Source: Neisseria mucosa
GTDB taxonomy: Bacteria; Pseudomonadota; Gammaproteobacteria; Burkholderiales; Neisseriaceae
Reading direction: 5' to 3'
DNA length: 64,000 bases
NCBI RefSeq assembly: GCF_013267835.1
Contig: NZ_CP053939.1
Coordinates: 1,178,001 to 1,242,000, forward strand
Shown piece by piece: positions 18,142 through 27,150 of the stretch (positions are counted from its first letter, which is position 1; each line of letters opens with the position of its first letter). The notes under the pieces were generated by a model, which was not told the DNA's origin, did no database searches, and saw only the letters and a list, made by a program, of their open reading frames with translations. Both the position numbers and the translations under genes were made by a program.

Positions 18142-20127
18142 ATGGCTAAAAACAATCAATACAGTGAATCCAGCATTACCGTCCTCAAAGGCTTGGAGCC
18201 GGTCAAAGAACGTCCCGGCATGTACACCCGTACCGACAGCCCGACCCATATCTGTCAGGAAGTGATTGATAACGCGGCGGACGAGGCGTTAGGCGGTTTC
18301 GCGACTGAAATTGACGTGCAAATTCATGAAGACGGTTCGCTTTCCGTGCGCGACAACGGCCGCGGTATTCCCATCGGTCTGCACCCTGAAGAAGGCGTAC
18401 CCGTAGTCGAACTCGTGTTCACCCGTCTGCACGCAGGCGGCAAGTTCAATAAAAAAGACGGCGGCAGCGCGTATGCCTTTTCGGGCGGCCTGCACGGCGT
18501 CGGTGTATCCGTGACCAACGCCCTCTCCACCCGCCTTGAGGTAACGGTCAAACGCGAAGGCAAAATCCACCGCATCGTCTTTTCCGGTGGCGACGTCATC
18601 GAGCCTTTGACTGAAGTGGGCAAATGCGCCGTCAAAGACAGCGGCACCGAAGTGCGCGTATGGCCGGACGGCAAATATTTTGAAAGCCCGAATTACAGCA
18701 TTCCCGAACTCGAGCGATTATTGCGCGCCAAAGCCGTGTTGCTGCCCGGTGTGCGCGTTTCCCTAACCCGTCCGGTCAAAGGCGAAGACGAAGCGCATAC
18801 CCAAACTTGGCACTATCCAGACGGCTTGAAAAGCTATCTGACCGACCTCATTGCCGACGCGCAGGAAGCCGTGCCTATCTTTTCCTGTGAAAACTACATT
18901 TCAGACGGCCACAACGGCGATTTCAGCATCGGCGAAGGTGCAGCATTTGCCCTGACTTGGCTGGAAGAAGGTTCGTGTGCCAACGAAAGCTACGTCAACC
19001 TCATCCCCACCCCGTTGGGCGGCACGCACGAAGCAGGCTTGAAACAAGCCGTGTTCAACGCGGTCAACAACTTCATCAACCTGCACAACCTCTTGCCGCG
19101 CGGCGTAAAAGTGCAAAGCGACGATGTGTTCAGCAAAACTGCCTTCGTCCTCTCCGCCCGCGTCCTCGACCCGCAGTTCCAAGGTCAGACCAAAGACAAA
19201 CTGACCAACCGCGACGCGTTGAAACTTGTTGCCGCCGTATCGGGCGACCCTTTGGAATTGTGGCTGAACCAAAACGTGGACTTCGGCAAAAAAATCGCCG
19301 AACTCGCCATCCGTCAGGCACAAGCGCGGATGCGTTCGGTTAAAAAGATTGAAAAGAAAAAAGGCAGCGGCGTCGCCGTCCTGCCCGGCAAACTGACCGA
19401 CTGCGAAAGCGAAGACATTCGCGAAAACGAACTCTTCCTCGTCGAAGGCGATTCCGCCGGCGGCTCCGCCAAACTCGCCCGCGACAAAGCCACCCAAGCC
19501 ATCCTGCCCCTGCGCGGCAAAGTGCTCAACAGCTTCGAAGTCCACCCCGACCAACTTTTCGGCAACGCCGAAATCCACGACATTTCCGTCGCCATCGGCG
19601 TCGATCCGCACGGCATCAACGACAATCCCGATTTAAGCGGCCTGCGTTACGGTAAAATCGCCATCCTGTCCGATGCCGACGTGGACGGCTCGCATATTCA
19701 AGTTTTGCTGTTGACCCTGTTCTACCGCCACTTCCCGAAACTGATTGCCGACGGACACATCTACGTCGCCCAGCCGCCGCTGTTCCGCGTCGATGTCAAC
19801 GCACAAGGTAAGAGCAAACCCGCCCGCAAATTCTACGCCCTCGACCAAAACGAACTCGACAGCATTTTGGAGCGACTGCAAAAAGAAGGCGTTAAAGAAA
19901 CCGCCTATTCCATCAGCCGTTTCAAAGGCTTGGGCGAGATGAACCCCGACCAGCTCAAAGACACCACCATGCACCCCGACACCCGCCGCCTGTTGCAGGT
20001 ACAAATCCCCGAAGGCGCAGATGATGAAACACGCGACATCTTCGTCAAACTGATGGGCAAAGGCGAAGCCGCCGCCCGCCGCGCATGGATGGAAAAAGAA
20101 GGCGATACGGCAGAATTGGATATTTAA
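18142..20127 (+). CDS. parE: DNA topoisomerase IV subunit B
   Basis: From the ATG at 18142 (MAKNNQYSESSITVLKG) the protein has 661 residues. The GHKL ATPase domain shows EVIDNAADEALGG, DNGRGIP and the GLHGVGVSVTNALS lid, all in the first 130 residues. The transducer domain follows. The TOPRIM domain shows EGDSAGGSAKLARD and DADVDGSHI. QARMRS and the C-terminal EANPDQL-like GLGEMNPDQLKDTTM blocks separate ParE from unrelated GHKL proteins. It decatenates chromosomes with ParC and is a fluoroquinolone/novobiocin target family. ParE rather than GyrB is supported by length (GyrB is about 800). Nothing is odd about the gene; one DUS is read within it (SDGHNG). Confidence 0.95.
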   Translation: MAKNNQYSESSITVLKGLEPVKERPGMYTRTDSPTHICQEVIDNAADEALGGFATEIDVQIHEDGSLSVRDNGRGIPIGLHPEEGVPVVELVFTRLHAGGKFNKKDGGSAYAFSGGLHGVGVSVTNALSTRLEVTVKREGKIHRIVFSGGDVIEPLTEVGKCAVKDSGTEVRVWPDGKYFESPNYSIPELERLLRAKAVLLPGVRVSLTRPVKGEDEAHTQTWHYPDGLKSYLTDLIADAQEAVPIFSCENYISDGHNGDFSIGEGAAFALTWLEEGSCANESYVNLIPTPLGGTHEAGLKQAVFNAVNNFINLHNLLPRGVKVQSDDVFSKTAFVLSARVLDPQFQGQTKDKLTNRDALKLVAAVSGDPLELWLNQNVDFGKKIAELAIRQAQARMRSVKKIEKKKGSGVAVLPGKLTDCESEDIRENELFLVEGDSAGGSAKLARDKATQAILPLRGKVLNSFEVHPDQLFGNAEIHDISVAIGVDPHGINDNPDLSGLRYGKIAILSDADVDGSHIQVLLLTLFYRHFPKLIADGHIYVAQPPLFRVDVNAQGKSKPARKFYALDQNELDSILERLQKEGVKETAYSISRFKGLGEMNPDQLKDTTMHPDTRRLLQVQIPEGADDETRDIFVKLMGKGEAAARRAWMEKEGDTAELDI

Positions 20128-20146
20128 TCCATTGTTTCAATAGACT

Positions 20147-20188
20147 AAAGGCCGTCTGAAACGTTAAAAGTTTCAGACGGCCTTTTTT
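20147..20188 (+). terminator. DUS terminator after parE
   Basis: AAAGGCCGTCTGAAAC and GTTTCAGACGGCCTTT-like arms with a short loop, followed by six Ts. Confidence 0.85.
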
Positions 20189-20301
20189 AAAACATAAGAA
20201 AATTAAGATTAAACAGTATTTCAATTTCTATACACTGTGGTTATTTACCGGTTTCTATTTTCGCGGCTTAATTTTGCCTTTAACCTTTAATAAGACAAAC
20301 A

Positions 20302-20330
20302 AAAAAGCACTGATATAATCAGTGCTTTTT
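20302..20330 (-). terminator. Intrinsic terminator of the tRNA-Val/tRNA-Asp transcript
   Basis: AAAAAGCACTGAT and ATCAGTGCTTTTT form a perfect stem with a 3-base loop, 7 bp after the tRNA-Asp 3' end on the minus strand. It contains no DUS, unlike most terminators here. Confidence 0.85.
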
Positions 20331-20336
20331 AAATAA

Positions 20337-20413
20337 TGGCGCGGCGGACGGGGCTCGAACCCGCGACCCCCGGCGTGACAGGCCGGTACTCTAACCAACT
20401 GAGCTACCACCGC
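20337..20413 (-). tRNA. tRNA-Asp (GTC)
   Basis: The minus strand folds as a 77-nt cloverleaf including encoded CCA: 7-bp acceptor GCGGTGG/CCGCCGC, anticodon stem CCGGC/GCCGG with loop CTGTCAC (anticodon GTC), and T-loop TTCGAGC. It is transcribed after tRNA-Val and followed by an intrinsic terminator. Confidence 0.96.
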
Positions 20414-20446
20414 GCATCCACTGTCAAAGACAATGAAAAGGAAACT

Positions 20447-20522
20447 TGGTGGGTGATGACGGAGTCGAACCGCCGACATTCTGCTTGTAAGGCAGACGCT
20501 CTACCAACTGAGCTAATCACCC
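20447..20522 (-). tRNA. tRNA-Val (TAC)
   Basis: A 76-nt cloverleaf with encoded CCA: acceptor GGGTGAT/GTCACCC-like pairing, anticodon stem TCTGC/GCAGA with loop CTTACAA (anticodon TAC), T-loop TTCGACT. It lies 33 bp upstream of tRNA-Asp in the same transcript. Confidence 0.96.
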
Positions 20523-20647
20523 GATAAGCCGACATTAAATCAAAAAATCAGATTACGCGCAAGGTTTTTATTTAAATAAAAATATATCCCATTGAAAGAA
20601 TATAGAATATTTTATTTAACAATAAAAATAACCGTTATGCCCATCTA

Positions 20648-21241
20648 TCAATCAAAAATCAAATGCCCCAATTTATCCGCCTTGGTATGCAGATAACGCT
20701 CATTTTCCACATTTTCGCCGACATGTAATGCAATGCGTTCAACCACATTAATGCCGGAATCTTTCAACGTTTGAATTTTCTCAGGGTTATTAGTCAGCAA
20801 CCTGACTTCACGAATATGCAGATAATCATAAATCTGCTTGGCCAAAGTAAAGTCGCGCGCATCAACAGGAAGGCCGAGTGCAACATTGGCCTCAACCGTA
20901 TCCAAGCCTTGGTCTTGCAAACGATACGCACGGATTTTGTTTATCAAACCAATGCCCCTGCCTTCTTGGCGCAAATATACGATAACACCACGCCCTTCTT
21001 TCTGAACGGCCTGCATCGCCGCTTGAAGCTGAGGACCGCAATCACATTTCACCGAAAATAAAGCATCGCCGGTCAAGCACTCGGAATGAATACGCGACAA
21101 CACAGGCAGGCCGTCTGAAACATCGCCCATCGTCAATGCGACATGTTCCTGCCCGCCCTCTTCTTCAAAGCCGTGCATGGTAAATTCGCCCCATTCCGTA
21201 GGCAAACGGCATGACGCGACAAACTTCAAGGCCTTACTCAT
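20648..21241 (-). CDS. ribA: GTP cyclohydrolase II
   Basis: This 197-residue enzyme opens GTP in the first step of riboflavin synthesis. The zinc-binding cysteines are visible in [18 protein letters not shown] (Cys-X10-Cys-X-Cys), and the catalytic region has RQEGRGIGL. Its ATG overlaps the stop of the upstream GAF-like gene in ATGAGTAA, so the two are translationally coupled. It is a monofunctional RibA with no RibB fusion. Confidence 0.95.
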   Translation of the reverse strand: MSKALKFVASCRLPTEWGEFTMHGFEEEGGQEHVALTMGDVSDGLPVLSRIHSECLTGDALFSVKCDCGPQLQAAMQAVQKEGRGVIVYLRQEGRGIGLINKIRAYRLQDQGLDTVEANVALGLPVDARDFTLAKQIYDYLHIREVRLLTNNPEKIQTLKDSGINVVERIALHVGENVENERYLHTKADKLGHLIFD

Positions 21242-21899
21242 TTTCCGCTTCCTCGTTTTCAGCCACGCCCAAGAGGTTTTTCAAAGGTTCCGCCAAGGCT
21301 AATGCAAGGGCAATCCAGGCCACCAATACTTCGTCCGGCGCACCGTCCTTGACATCAAACTCAGCATGTACCACGCCTAAAACCGCACCGCTGGGCATAC
21401 AGACAGGAACAGAAATCTGGCTCAAGCCGGGATGATTGCGTTCGGCTGACAATTCACCAATTTCCTGCCAATACGCCACATTCTGACAAACATTCATCCA
21501 ACCGCTTTGCGCCGTACGCACAGCCAAAAAAGCCTGCCCGGTCGGCTCATCGATTGGAATCACATTTTCCAACGGCACGCCCCAACGGCTCAGCCGAACC
21601 AGCGACAACGCGCCATCTTTCGGAAACGCAGTATAAACGGCTGCGCTTTTCAAATGCTCGGTGCGCTCGGCAACCGAATCCAAAGCCATAAAAATCTGTT
21701 TCAGCAATAATTCATGTTCGGCATCGACATAATCCGCCAATTGCCAACCGTCTTCAGACGGCCACAAAATCGAACGCTCAACCGAAGCATTACCCATTTT
21801 AATCACAGCCTGGGCAGTCAAATAAGCAACATGTATCTCATCCGCAGGCAGCTTCAAACCTTGCGTCTGCAAAAAATCTTTAATCAATAAAGCAGGCAT
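21234..21899 (-). CDS. GAF-like domain protein coupled to ribA
   Basis: From the ATG at 21899 ([18 protein letters not shown]), supported by GAGGAAGGGCTG upstream, the protein has 221 residues. Residues about 75-200 resemble a GAF-type sensor fold: [23 protein letters not shown], a central [14 protein letters not shown], and [21 protein letters not shown] recognise no catalytic motif and no membrane segment. Its last 8 bases overlap the start of ribA, so production is linked to riboflavin synthesis, but the function is unknown. GAF assignment is by pattern only. Confidence 0.65.
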   Translation of the reverse strand: MPALLIKDFLQTQGLKLPADEIHVAYLTAQAVIKMGNASVERSILWPSEDGWQLADYVDAEHELLLKQIFMALDSVAERTEHLKSAAVYTAFPKDGALSLVRLSRWGVPLENVIPIDEPTGQAFLAVRTAQSGWMNVCQNVAYWQEIGELSAERNHPGLSQISVPVCMPSGAVLGVVHAEFDVKDGAPDEVLVAWIALALALAEPLKNLLGVAENEEAENE

Positions 21900-22037
21900 C
21901 AGCCCTTCCTCACCAAATGGAAAGTTGAGGCCGTCTGAAAACAAACCCTGCTTTCAGACGGCCGGAATAAGTCATTATATAAGGGATAAACCGACAAATT
22001 CAAGCAAACAAGACTTTGCGCCCCCATTAATCTTGTG

Positions 22038-22043
22038 TATAAT
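22038..22043 (+). promoter_or_regulatory. -10 box of the tRNA-Leu promoter
   Basis: A perfect TATAAT lies 17 bp upstream of the tRNA-Leu 5' end. A weak -35-like TTGCGC at 22016 is 16 bp further upstream. Confidence 0.55.
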
Positions 22044-22060
22044 CCACAACTCAAATTAGT

Positions 22061-22145
22061 GCGGACGTGGCGAAATTGGTAGACGCACCAGATTTAGGTT
22101 CTGGCGCCGCGAGGTGTGAGAGTTCGAGTCTCTCCGTCCGCACCA
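22061..22145 (+). tRNA. tRNA-Leu (TAG)
   Basis: An 85-nt class II tRNA with a long variable arm and encoded CCA. Acceptor GCGGACG/CGTCCGC; anticodon stem CCAGA/TCTGG with loop TTTAGGT, anticodon TAG. Confidence 0.96.
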
Positions 22146-22155
22146 CACTAAAAAT

Positions 22156-22180
22156 AAGCAGCTTTCGGGCTGCTTTTTTT
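22156..22180 (+). terminator. Intrinsic terminator of tRNA-Leu
   Basis: AAGCAGC and GCTGCTT form a stem with loop TTTCGG, followed by a run of Ts, 11 bp after the tRNA. Confidence 0.85.
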
Positions 22181-22307
22181 ACATCTATTCCACTATATAC
22201 CCTATTCAAAATCAAAACTGCTTTTAATTTTTTGACCTTTGCAAAAAAGGGTTTATTTGGGGGTATAACAGACGTTTCCATTTTATCTTTCAGACGGCCT
22301 ATCATTT

Positions 22308-23648
22308 ATGTTGAATCCATCGCAAAAACTTGTCGAATTGGTCCGTATCCTTGAAGAGCGTGCCTATATTTTTCCGGGAGATCCTGTGCAGGCGACGGAA
22401 GCGTTGCAACATATTGACGGCGGCAATGAGGAAAAACTGATACGCCGCGCTCAAATTATTGACCGCGACAAGCATTTGAAATATGTGTTGCAACAGGTGG
22501 AGACAGGCTCGTTTTGGCTTTGGATTGTTGCGGCGACGTTGTTGTTTACGGTCGGTTTTTCCAGCACTTATCTGTTGATGGACCATCAGGGACTGAACTT
22601 TTTTCTGGTGTTGGCCGGAATTTTGGGCATGAATACGGTCATGCTGCTGGTGTGGCTGGCGACTTTATTCCTGCGTTTGAAAAATGTGCACTTTATCAGC
22701 AGTCCGGCAACTTGGTTCCGAGGTAAAGACCCGGTCAATCAGGCTATTTTGCGGCTTTATATGGGCGAATGGCGCAAACCGCAAACGCGTTGGCTGATTG
22801 GCGCAACCTCACACAGTCTGTGGCTTTGTACGCTGTCGGGGATGTTGGTTTCTGTTTTGCTGCTACTTTTGGTGCGTCAATATACGTTCAACTGGGAAAG
22901 TACGCTTTTAAGCAATACGGCATTGGTGAAAACGGTTGAGGCTTTGTCATGGCTGCCGGAACGTTTGGGCTTTCCTGTTCCCGACAGTCAGGCCGTAATT
23001 GCAGGCCGTCTGAACAATCATATCGAAGATGCACGCGCTTGGGCGGGTTTACTCATCGGCAGCATTATCTGCTATGGCATTCTGCCGCGCTTGATTGCTT
23101 GGCTGGCTTGCAAGATTACTTTAAAAACCCTTCGCGAACGTTTGGATTTGAATCAGCCCTACTATCAAAACATCCTCCGCGCATGGCAAACGAAGATTGT
23201 CGATGCCGATGATTTTCAGGAAAACATCGTTCCCGTTTCATCTAAAATTACGCTGAACAATGCGCCTAAATGGGCTGTTACACTGGAAACGGAATGGCCT
23301 GAGCCGCTTTGGTTTTCCGGCGTTTTGGCGCAAGAATGGATAGACAAAGGCGTAGTCGCCGGCAGAAAAGATTTGGAACAATTGGAAGCCGAATTGAAAC
23401 AAACTCCGGCGCAACTTCTCATCGGCGTACGCACGCAAACTGTTCCCGATCGCGGCATTTTGCGTCAAATCAGCCGCTTGGCCGAAGCCACGGATGGCGG
23501 TGTTATCATTCAGCTTTTGAATCAAGACAGTTTCTCTGAAGATTTGGATACCAAACTGGATTATTGGCGCGATGCGCTGGCAGAAAGAAACATTGCCTGG
23601 CTGGAGCCGACCCGTTTGGCACAAGAAAAACGGCAAAGCGCTATTTGA
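22308..23648 (+). CDS. DUF2868 family membrane protein
   Basis: This 446-residue protein begins MLNPSQKLVELVRILEERAY and has about four hydrophobic segments: two near residues 65-130, one near 165-190 and one near 245-270. The C-terminal third is soluble, with conserved-looking blocks NAPKWAVTLETEWPEPLWF and LLIGVRTQTVPDRGILRQIS. I match it to DUF2868, a family without known function that in other proteobacteria often neighbours a DUF3482 GTPase. No such partner is next to it here. Two adjacent elements follow: a DUS terminator and a small His/Lys-rich gene on the other strand. Confidence 0.7.
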   Translation: MLNPSQKLVELVRILEERAYIFPGDPVQATEALQHIDGGNEEKLIRRAQIIDRDKHLKYVLQQVETGSFWLWIVAATLLFTVGFSSTYLLMDHQGLNFFLVLAGILGMNTVMLLVWLATLFLRLKNVHFISSPATWFRGKDPVNQAILRLYMGEWRKPQTRWLIGATSHSLWLCTLSGMLVSVLLLLLVRQYTFNWESTLLSNTALVKTVEALSWLPERLGFPVPDSQAVIAGRLNNHIEDARAWAGLLIGSIICYGILPRLIAWLACKITLKTLRERLDLNQPYYQNILRAWQTKIVDADDFQENIVPVSSKITLNNAPKWAVTLETEWPEPLWFSGVLAQEWIDKGVVAGRKDLEQLEAELKQTPAQLLIGVRTQTVPDRGILRQISRLAEATDGGVIIQLLNQDSFSEDLDTKLDYWRDALAERNIAWLEPTRLAQEKRQSAI

Positions 23649-23659
23649 CAGATAAACCG

Positions 23660-23700
23660 AAGGCCGTCTGAAAACTGATGTTTGGGTTTCAGACGGCCTT
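23660..23700. terminator. DUS terminator after the DUF2868 gene
   Basis: AAGGCCGTCTGAAA and TTTCAGACGGCCTT pair between convergent genes. It may serve both. Confidence 0.75.
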
Positions 23701-23721
23701 ATATATTGTTGAGGATTCATC

Positions 23722-23940
23722 TTAATGAGGTTCGTAGTGATGCTCTTGATGATGTTTGGGCTTAGCTGCGTGGTGTCTGGCTTTAGGTGCAGGTTTTTTC
23801 ATTTTTTGCGGTTTGGCTTTTTTGTGCATACGCTCTTGTTTCGGATGCATGTCGTGCTTGCCATGCGCAGAAGCGACTGGAGTCAAGACCAAACCTGCAG
23901 CGGCAACCATCAAAGAGGTCATTTGAATCAGTTTTTTCAT
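23722..23940 (-). CDS. Small exported His/Lys-rich protein of unknown function
   Basis: 72 residues. A typical signal peptide occupies about residues 1-25 (MKKLIQMTSLMVAAAGLVL, then a VASA cleavage region). The mature part is only about 47 residues, dominated by His, Lys and Pro: HGKHDMHPKQERMHKK, KARHHAAKPKHHQEHHYEPH. No Cys is present. The clustered histidines suggest divalent-metal binding in the periplasm, but this is inference. It resembles no family I can name. It ends in a DUS-terminator region shared with the convergent DUF2868 gene, and the ATG has GAAGATAAAT upstream as a modest RBS. Confidence 0.7.
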   Translation of the reverse strand: MKKLIQMTSLMVAAAGLVLTPVASAHGKHDMHPKQERMHKKAKPQKMKKPAPKARHHAAKPKHHQEHHYEPH

Positions 23941-24171
23941 ATTTATCTTCTTTCAAGAGGTTGATTTGAGGCAAAAATAAGCATTTATTCGCACTCAATC
24001 GATGGACAAATATTAATGGCTTTGACTGTCAGCTGCTGTCAACATTCGGCGAAATCTGTTCAAAATTCGACAATAGAAATATGGTAACACGATGATGTAG
24101 CAAGGTTTTGAAAGTTTACCGTCAATTTTGACAAAGCGTCTTTACATATTCCCCAAACAACAAAAAGCGCG

Positions 24172-24195
24172 AACCTTTCGATTCGCGCTTTTTTT
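24172..24195 (-). terminator. Terminator of dnaK
   Basis: AAAAGCGCGAA and TTCGCGCTTTT arms form a strong stem with a short loop, just after the dnaK stop, with T-runs on the minus strand. An AT-DUS (ATGCCGTCTGAA, inverted) abuts it. Confidence 0.85.
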
Positions 24196-24208
24196 CAGAC
24201 GGCATCAA

Positions 24209-26137
24209 TTATTTTTTGTCGTCTTTTACTTCTTCAAAGTCGGCATCTACAACGTCGTCGTCTTTCTTAGCAGAAGACTCGGCTTGTGCGCCCTCGCCTG
24301 CTTGTGCTTCGGCTTGCGCTTGAGCGTAAACCATTTCGCCCAGTTTTTGGCTGGCTGTGCCCAAAGCTTCGGCTTTAGCATCGATAGTGGCTTTGTCGTC
24401 GCCTTTAACGGCTTCTTCAGCTTCTTTCAACGCAGCTTCGATTTTTTCTTTCTCGGCAGCATCGAGTTTGTCGCCGTAGTCGGCCAAAGATTTTTTCACG
24501 GAGTGAATCAGGGCTTCGGCTTGGTTGCGTGAAGCGACCAATTCAGTCAGTTTTTTATCTTCTTCAGCATTGGCTTCGGCATCTTTCACCATGCGTTCGA
24601 TTTCTTCTTCGCTCAAACCGGAAGAACCTTGGATGGTGATGTTGGCAGCTTTGCCGGTGCCTTTGTCTTTGGCAGAAACGTGCAAGATACCGTTGGCATC
24701 GATGTCGAAAGTAACTTCAATTTGAGGCATACCGCGTGGTGCAGGTGCGATGTCGGTCAAGTTGAACTGACCCAAAGACTTGTTGGCAGAAGCACGTTCG
24801 CGTTCGCCTTGCAGCACATGGATGGTTACCGCGCTTTGGTTGTCTTCGGCAGTAGAGAACACTTGAGACGCTTTAGTCGGGATAGTAGTGTTCTTTTGAA
24901 TCAGCTTGGTCATCACGCCGCCCATGGTTTCGATACCCAAAGACAGAGGCGTTACGTCCAGCAGCAATACGTCGCTGCGGCCGCCGCTCAATACTTCGCC
25001 TTGAATTGCTGCACCTACGGCAACGGCTTCGTCAGGGTTCACGTCTTTGCGAGGCTCTTTGCCGAAGAAGGCTTTAACGGCTTCTTGTACTTTCGGCATA
25101 CGGGACTGACCGCCGACCAAAATCACGTCGTCGATGTCGCTGGTGCTCAAGCCGGCATCTTTCAATGCGATTTTGCAAGGCTCGATAGAACGTTGAATCA
25201 AATCTTCAACCAGGCTTTCGAATTTGGCACGGGTAATTTTCATGGCCAAGTGTTTCGGACCGGTTGCGTCCATAGTAATGTACGGCAGGTTGATTTCGGT
25301 TTGCTGACCGCTGGACAATTCAATTTTGGCTTTCTCGGCAGCTTCTTTCAGGCGTTGCAGAGCCATGACGTCTTGTTTCAAATCAATGCCTTGTTCTTTT
25401 TTGAACTCGTCAATGATGTAGTCGATCAAGCGTTGGTCGAAGTCTTCGCCGCCCAAGAAGGTGTCGCCGTTGGTTGCCAATACTTCGAATTGTTTGTCGC
25501 CGTCGATGTTGGCAATTTCGATGATGGAAATATCGAAAGTACCGCCACCCAAGTCATACACGGCAATTTTACGGTCTTTGCTGTCGCCTTTGTCCATACC
25601 GAATGCCAAAGCGGCTGCAGTCGGTTCGTTGATGATGCGTTTTACTTCCAAACCTGCGATGCGGCCTGCGTCTTTAGTTGCTTGACGTTGGCTGTCGTTG
25701 AAGTAGGCAGGAACGGTAATCACGGCTTCGGTTACTTTTTCGCCCAAGTAAGCTTCGGCTGCTTCTTTCATTTTACGCAAAACTTCTGCGGAAATTTGAG
25801 GAGGAGACAGCTCTTTGCCTTGTGCTTTTACCCATGCGTCGCCGTTGTTGGCTTTGATGATTTCGAAAGGCATGGACTCGATGTCGCGTTGTACTTCTTT
25901 GTCTTCAAATTTGTGGCCGATCAAACGTTTGGCCGCGTAAATAGTGTTTTTAGCGTTGGTTACCGCTTGGCGTTTTGCAGGTGCGCCGACGAGGATTTCG
26001 CCGCCGTCCAAATAAGCGATAACGGAAGGAGTGGTGCGTGCGCCTTCTGCGTTTTCGATTACTTTGGTTTGACCGTTTTCAGAAATGGCCAAACAAGAGT
26101 TGGTTGTACCTAAGTCAATACCGATTACTTTTGCCAT
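24209..26137 (-). CDS. dnaK: Chaperone DnaK (Hsp70)
   Basis: 642 residues with all Hsp70 landmarks: phosphate-1 motif [13 protein letters not shown] (residues 6-18), [21 protein letters not shown], phosphate-2 [13 protein letters not shown], and the [14 protein letters not shown] linker region. The C-terminus ends in acidic EEVKDDKK. It folds proteins with DnaJ and GrpE. RBS AGGAGCAAC precedes the ATG. The upstream region carries a sigma-32-type promoter and a small hairpin (see separate entries). No dnaJ is adjacent; grpE lies just upstream on the same strand with its own promoter. Confidence 0.98.
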   Translation of the reverse strand: MAKVIGIDLGTTNSCLAISENGQTKVIENAEGARTTPSVIAYLDGGEILVGAPAKRQAVTNAKNTIYAAKRLIGHKFEDKEVQRDIESMPFEIIKANNGDAWVKAQGKELSPPQISAEVLRKMKEAAEAYLGEKVTEAVITVPAYFNDSQRQATKDAGRIAGLEVKRIINEPTAAALAFGMDKGDSKDRKIAVYDLGGGTFDISIIEIANIDGDKQFEVLATNGDTFLGGEDFDQRLIDYIIDEFKKEQGIDLKQDVMALQRLKEAAEKAKIELSSGQQTEINLPYITMDATGPKHLAMKITRAKFESLVEDLIQRSIEPCKIALKDAGLSTSDIDDVILVGGQSRMPKVQEAVKAFFGKEPRKDVNPDEAVAVGAAIQGEVLSGGRSDVLLLDVTPLSLGIETMGGVMTKLIQKNTTIPTKASQVFSTAEDNQSAVTIHVLQGERERASANKSLGQFNLTDIAPAPRGMPQIEVTFDIDANGILHVSAKDKGTGKAANITIQGSSGLSEEEIERMVKDAEANAEEDKKLTELVASRNQAEALIHSVKKSLADYGDKLDAAEKEKIEAALKEAEEAVKGDDKATIDAKAEALGTASQKLGEMVYAQAQAEAQAGEGAQAESSAKKDDDVVDADFEEVKDDKK

Positions 26138-26181
26138 ATTATGTTGCTCCTAAATAAACTTTTCTTAATTAATAATCCTGT

Positions 26182-26196
26182 GGAACATTTCGTTCC
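26182..26196 (-). promoter_or_regulatory. Small hairpin in the dnaK leader
   Basis: GGAAC-ATTTC-GTTCC is a perfect 5-bp stem with 5-base loop between the predicted dnaK transcription start and the start codon. It is not CIRCE. Its role is unknown. Confidence 0.35.
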
Positions 26197-26206
26197 GATG
26201 GCTTGT

Positions 26207-26234
26207 AAATAAGGTTGCTTCATTTTTTTTCAAG
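26207..26234 (-). promoter_or_regulatory. Sigma-32-type promoter of dnaK
   Basis: On the minus strand CTTGAAA, 13 bp, then CCTTATTT. The -35 is perfect for sigma-32; the -10 differs from CCCCATTT at two positions. The same -10 core and spacing occur upstream of grpE. Confidence 0.6.
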
Positions 26235-26281
26235 GCCTATTTTGAATTTTTTTTAAGATTAAATTCAAGTGCTTGATTTAT

Positions 26282-26290
26282 TTATCCACA
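26282..26290 (+). promoter_or_regulatory. Isolated consensus DnaA box
   Basis: TTATCCACA matches the DnaA box consensus exactly, but it is single and has no origin-like surroundings. It is 45 bp upstream of the dnaK -35 box. Confidence 0.25.
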
Positions 26291-26439
26291 AGCCGTTTAT
26301 TCTTTTTTCAGACGGCCCGGTTTTCATTTTCCGATTCCGGTTTATCGGAATGATTTTCCAATAGCGGAACATCGGGTTTTGAAACCGGATAAGGCCGTCT
26401 GAAGATTTTATGCTTGATAAACTGTATCAAGCGATGCCT

Positions 26440-26991
26440 TCAATCTTCTTTTTTCGCCACGACAACCATTGCAGGACGCAGCACGCGGTCGGCCAATGTA
26501 TAGCCTTTTTTCATCACGCTGACGATGGTATTCGGCTCTTGCTCGCTGACGACTGCCTGCATCGCTTGATGTTGGTGCGGATCGAGTTTGTCGCCCGGCT
26601 GCGGGTTGATTTCTTTAATATGTGTGGCATCAAATGCTTTTTGCAGCTCGTTCAAAGTCATTTGCACGCCCATTTTCAGCGCATCGAAATTGCCGCTTTG
26701 GTCCAGCAGCGCCATTTCGAGATAATCTTTAACCGGCAACATTTCTGCTGCAAATTTTTGTCCGGCGAATTTATGGGTGTCGGCGATTTCCTGCTGATGG
26801 CGGCGGCGCAGGTTTTGCTCGTTTGCCAGACCGCGCAATTCGCTGTCTTTGAGCTGGCCTTCCAACTCGGCGACACGCGCCTGAAGCTCTTCGTAAGTCG
26901 GTTCGGCCTGTTCGGTTTCAACGGTTTCGGCAGTTTCTACGGCTGCCGCTTCTTCTGCTTCGTGTTGATGTTGTTCGTTATGCTCCGTCAT
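26440..26991 (-). CDS. grpE: Nucleotide exchange factor GrpE
   Basis: The frame opens at 27000 (MSEMTEHNEQ), but AAGGA lies directly against that ATG. It is correctly spaced for the second ATG at 26991, giving 183 residues (MTEHNEQHQHEAEEAA). The acidic Glu-rich N-terminus is followed by a long coiled coil (ELQARVAELEGQLKDSELRGLANEQNLRRR). The C-terminal beta domain holds GDKLDPHQHQAM and the typical KKGYTLADRVLRPAMVVVAKK ending. It releases ADP from DnaK. Confidence 0.93.
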   Translation of the reverse strand: MTEHNEQHQHEAEEAAAVETAETVETEQAEPTYEELQARVAELEGQLKDSELRGLANEQNLRRRHQQEIADTHKFAGQKFAAEMLPVKDYLEMALLDQSGNFDALKMGVQMTLNELQKAFDATHIKEINPQPGDKLDPHQHQAMQAVVSEQEPNTIVSVMKKGYTLADRVLRPAMVVVAKKED

Positions 26992-27031
26992 TTCTGACAT
27001 CCTTTTAGCGTGTTGATATTCGATGTTTCAT

Positions 27032-27059
27032 ATATAAGGCCGTCTGAAAAAACTTCAAG
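27032..27059 (-). promoter_or_regulatory. Sigma-32-type promoter of grpE with a DUS in the spacer
   Basis: On the minus strand CTTGAAG (27053-27059), a 13-bp spacer (27040-27052) and CCTTATAT (27032-27039). The full 12-mer AGGCCGTCTGAA (27037-27048) lies within the spacer and overlaps the CC of the -10. The arrangement matches the dnaK promoter. Confidence 0.55.
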
Positions 27060-27150
27060 CATTTGAATGCCGATTATCAAATGCCTTGTTAAAATACGTT
27101 GGAAAACGGTAAGATAACCATCTGATTGTATTCTTCAGACGGCCTCAAAC

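Larger units (their letters stand above)
26138..26439. other. grpE-dnaK intergenic region
   Basis: The 302-bp gap contains the dnaK promoter and leader hairpin, a TTATCCACA word, a widely spaced inverted DUS pair (near 26309 and 26393) that can fold around ATTCCG-GTTTAT-CGGAAT (26334-26351), and no gene. Confidence 0.55.

Noticed and set aside
22187..22197. CCACTATATAC, resembling the end of a Correia element
   Set aside because: Only about nine bases match and no second end or core follows.
24629..26113. 494-residue open frame opposite dnaK
   Set aside because: It lies wholly antisense to dnaK. Its composition (Phe/Gly/Gln rich) is what the complement of dnaK codons yields.
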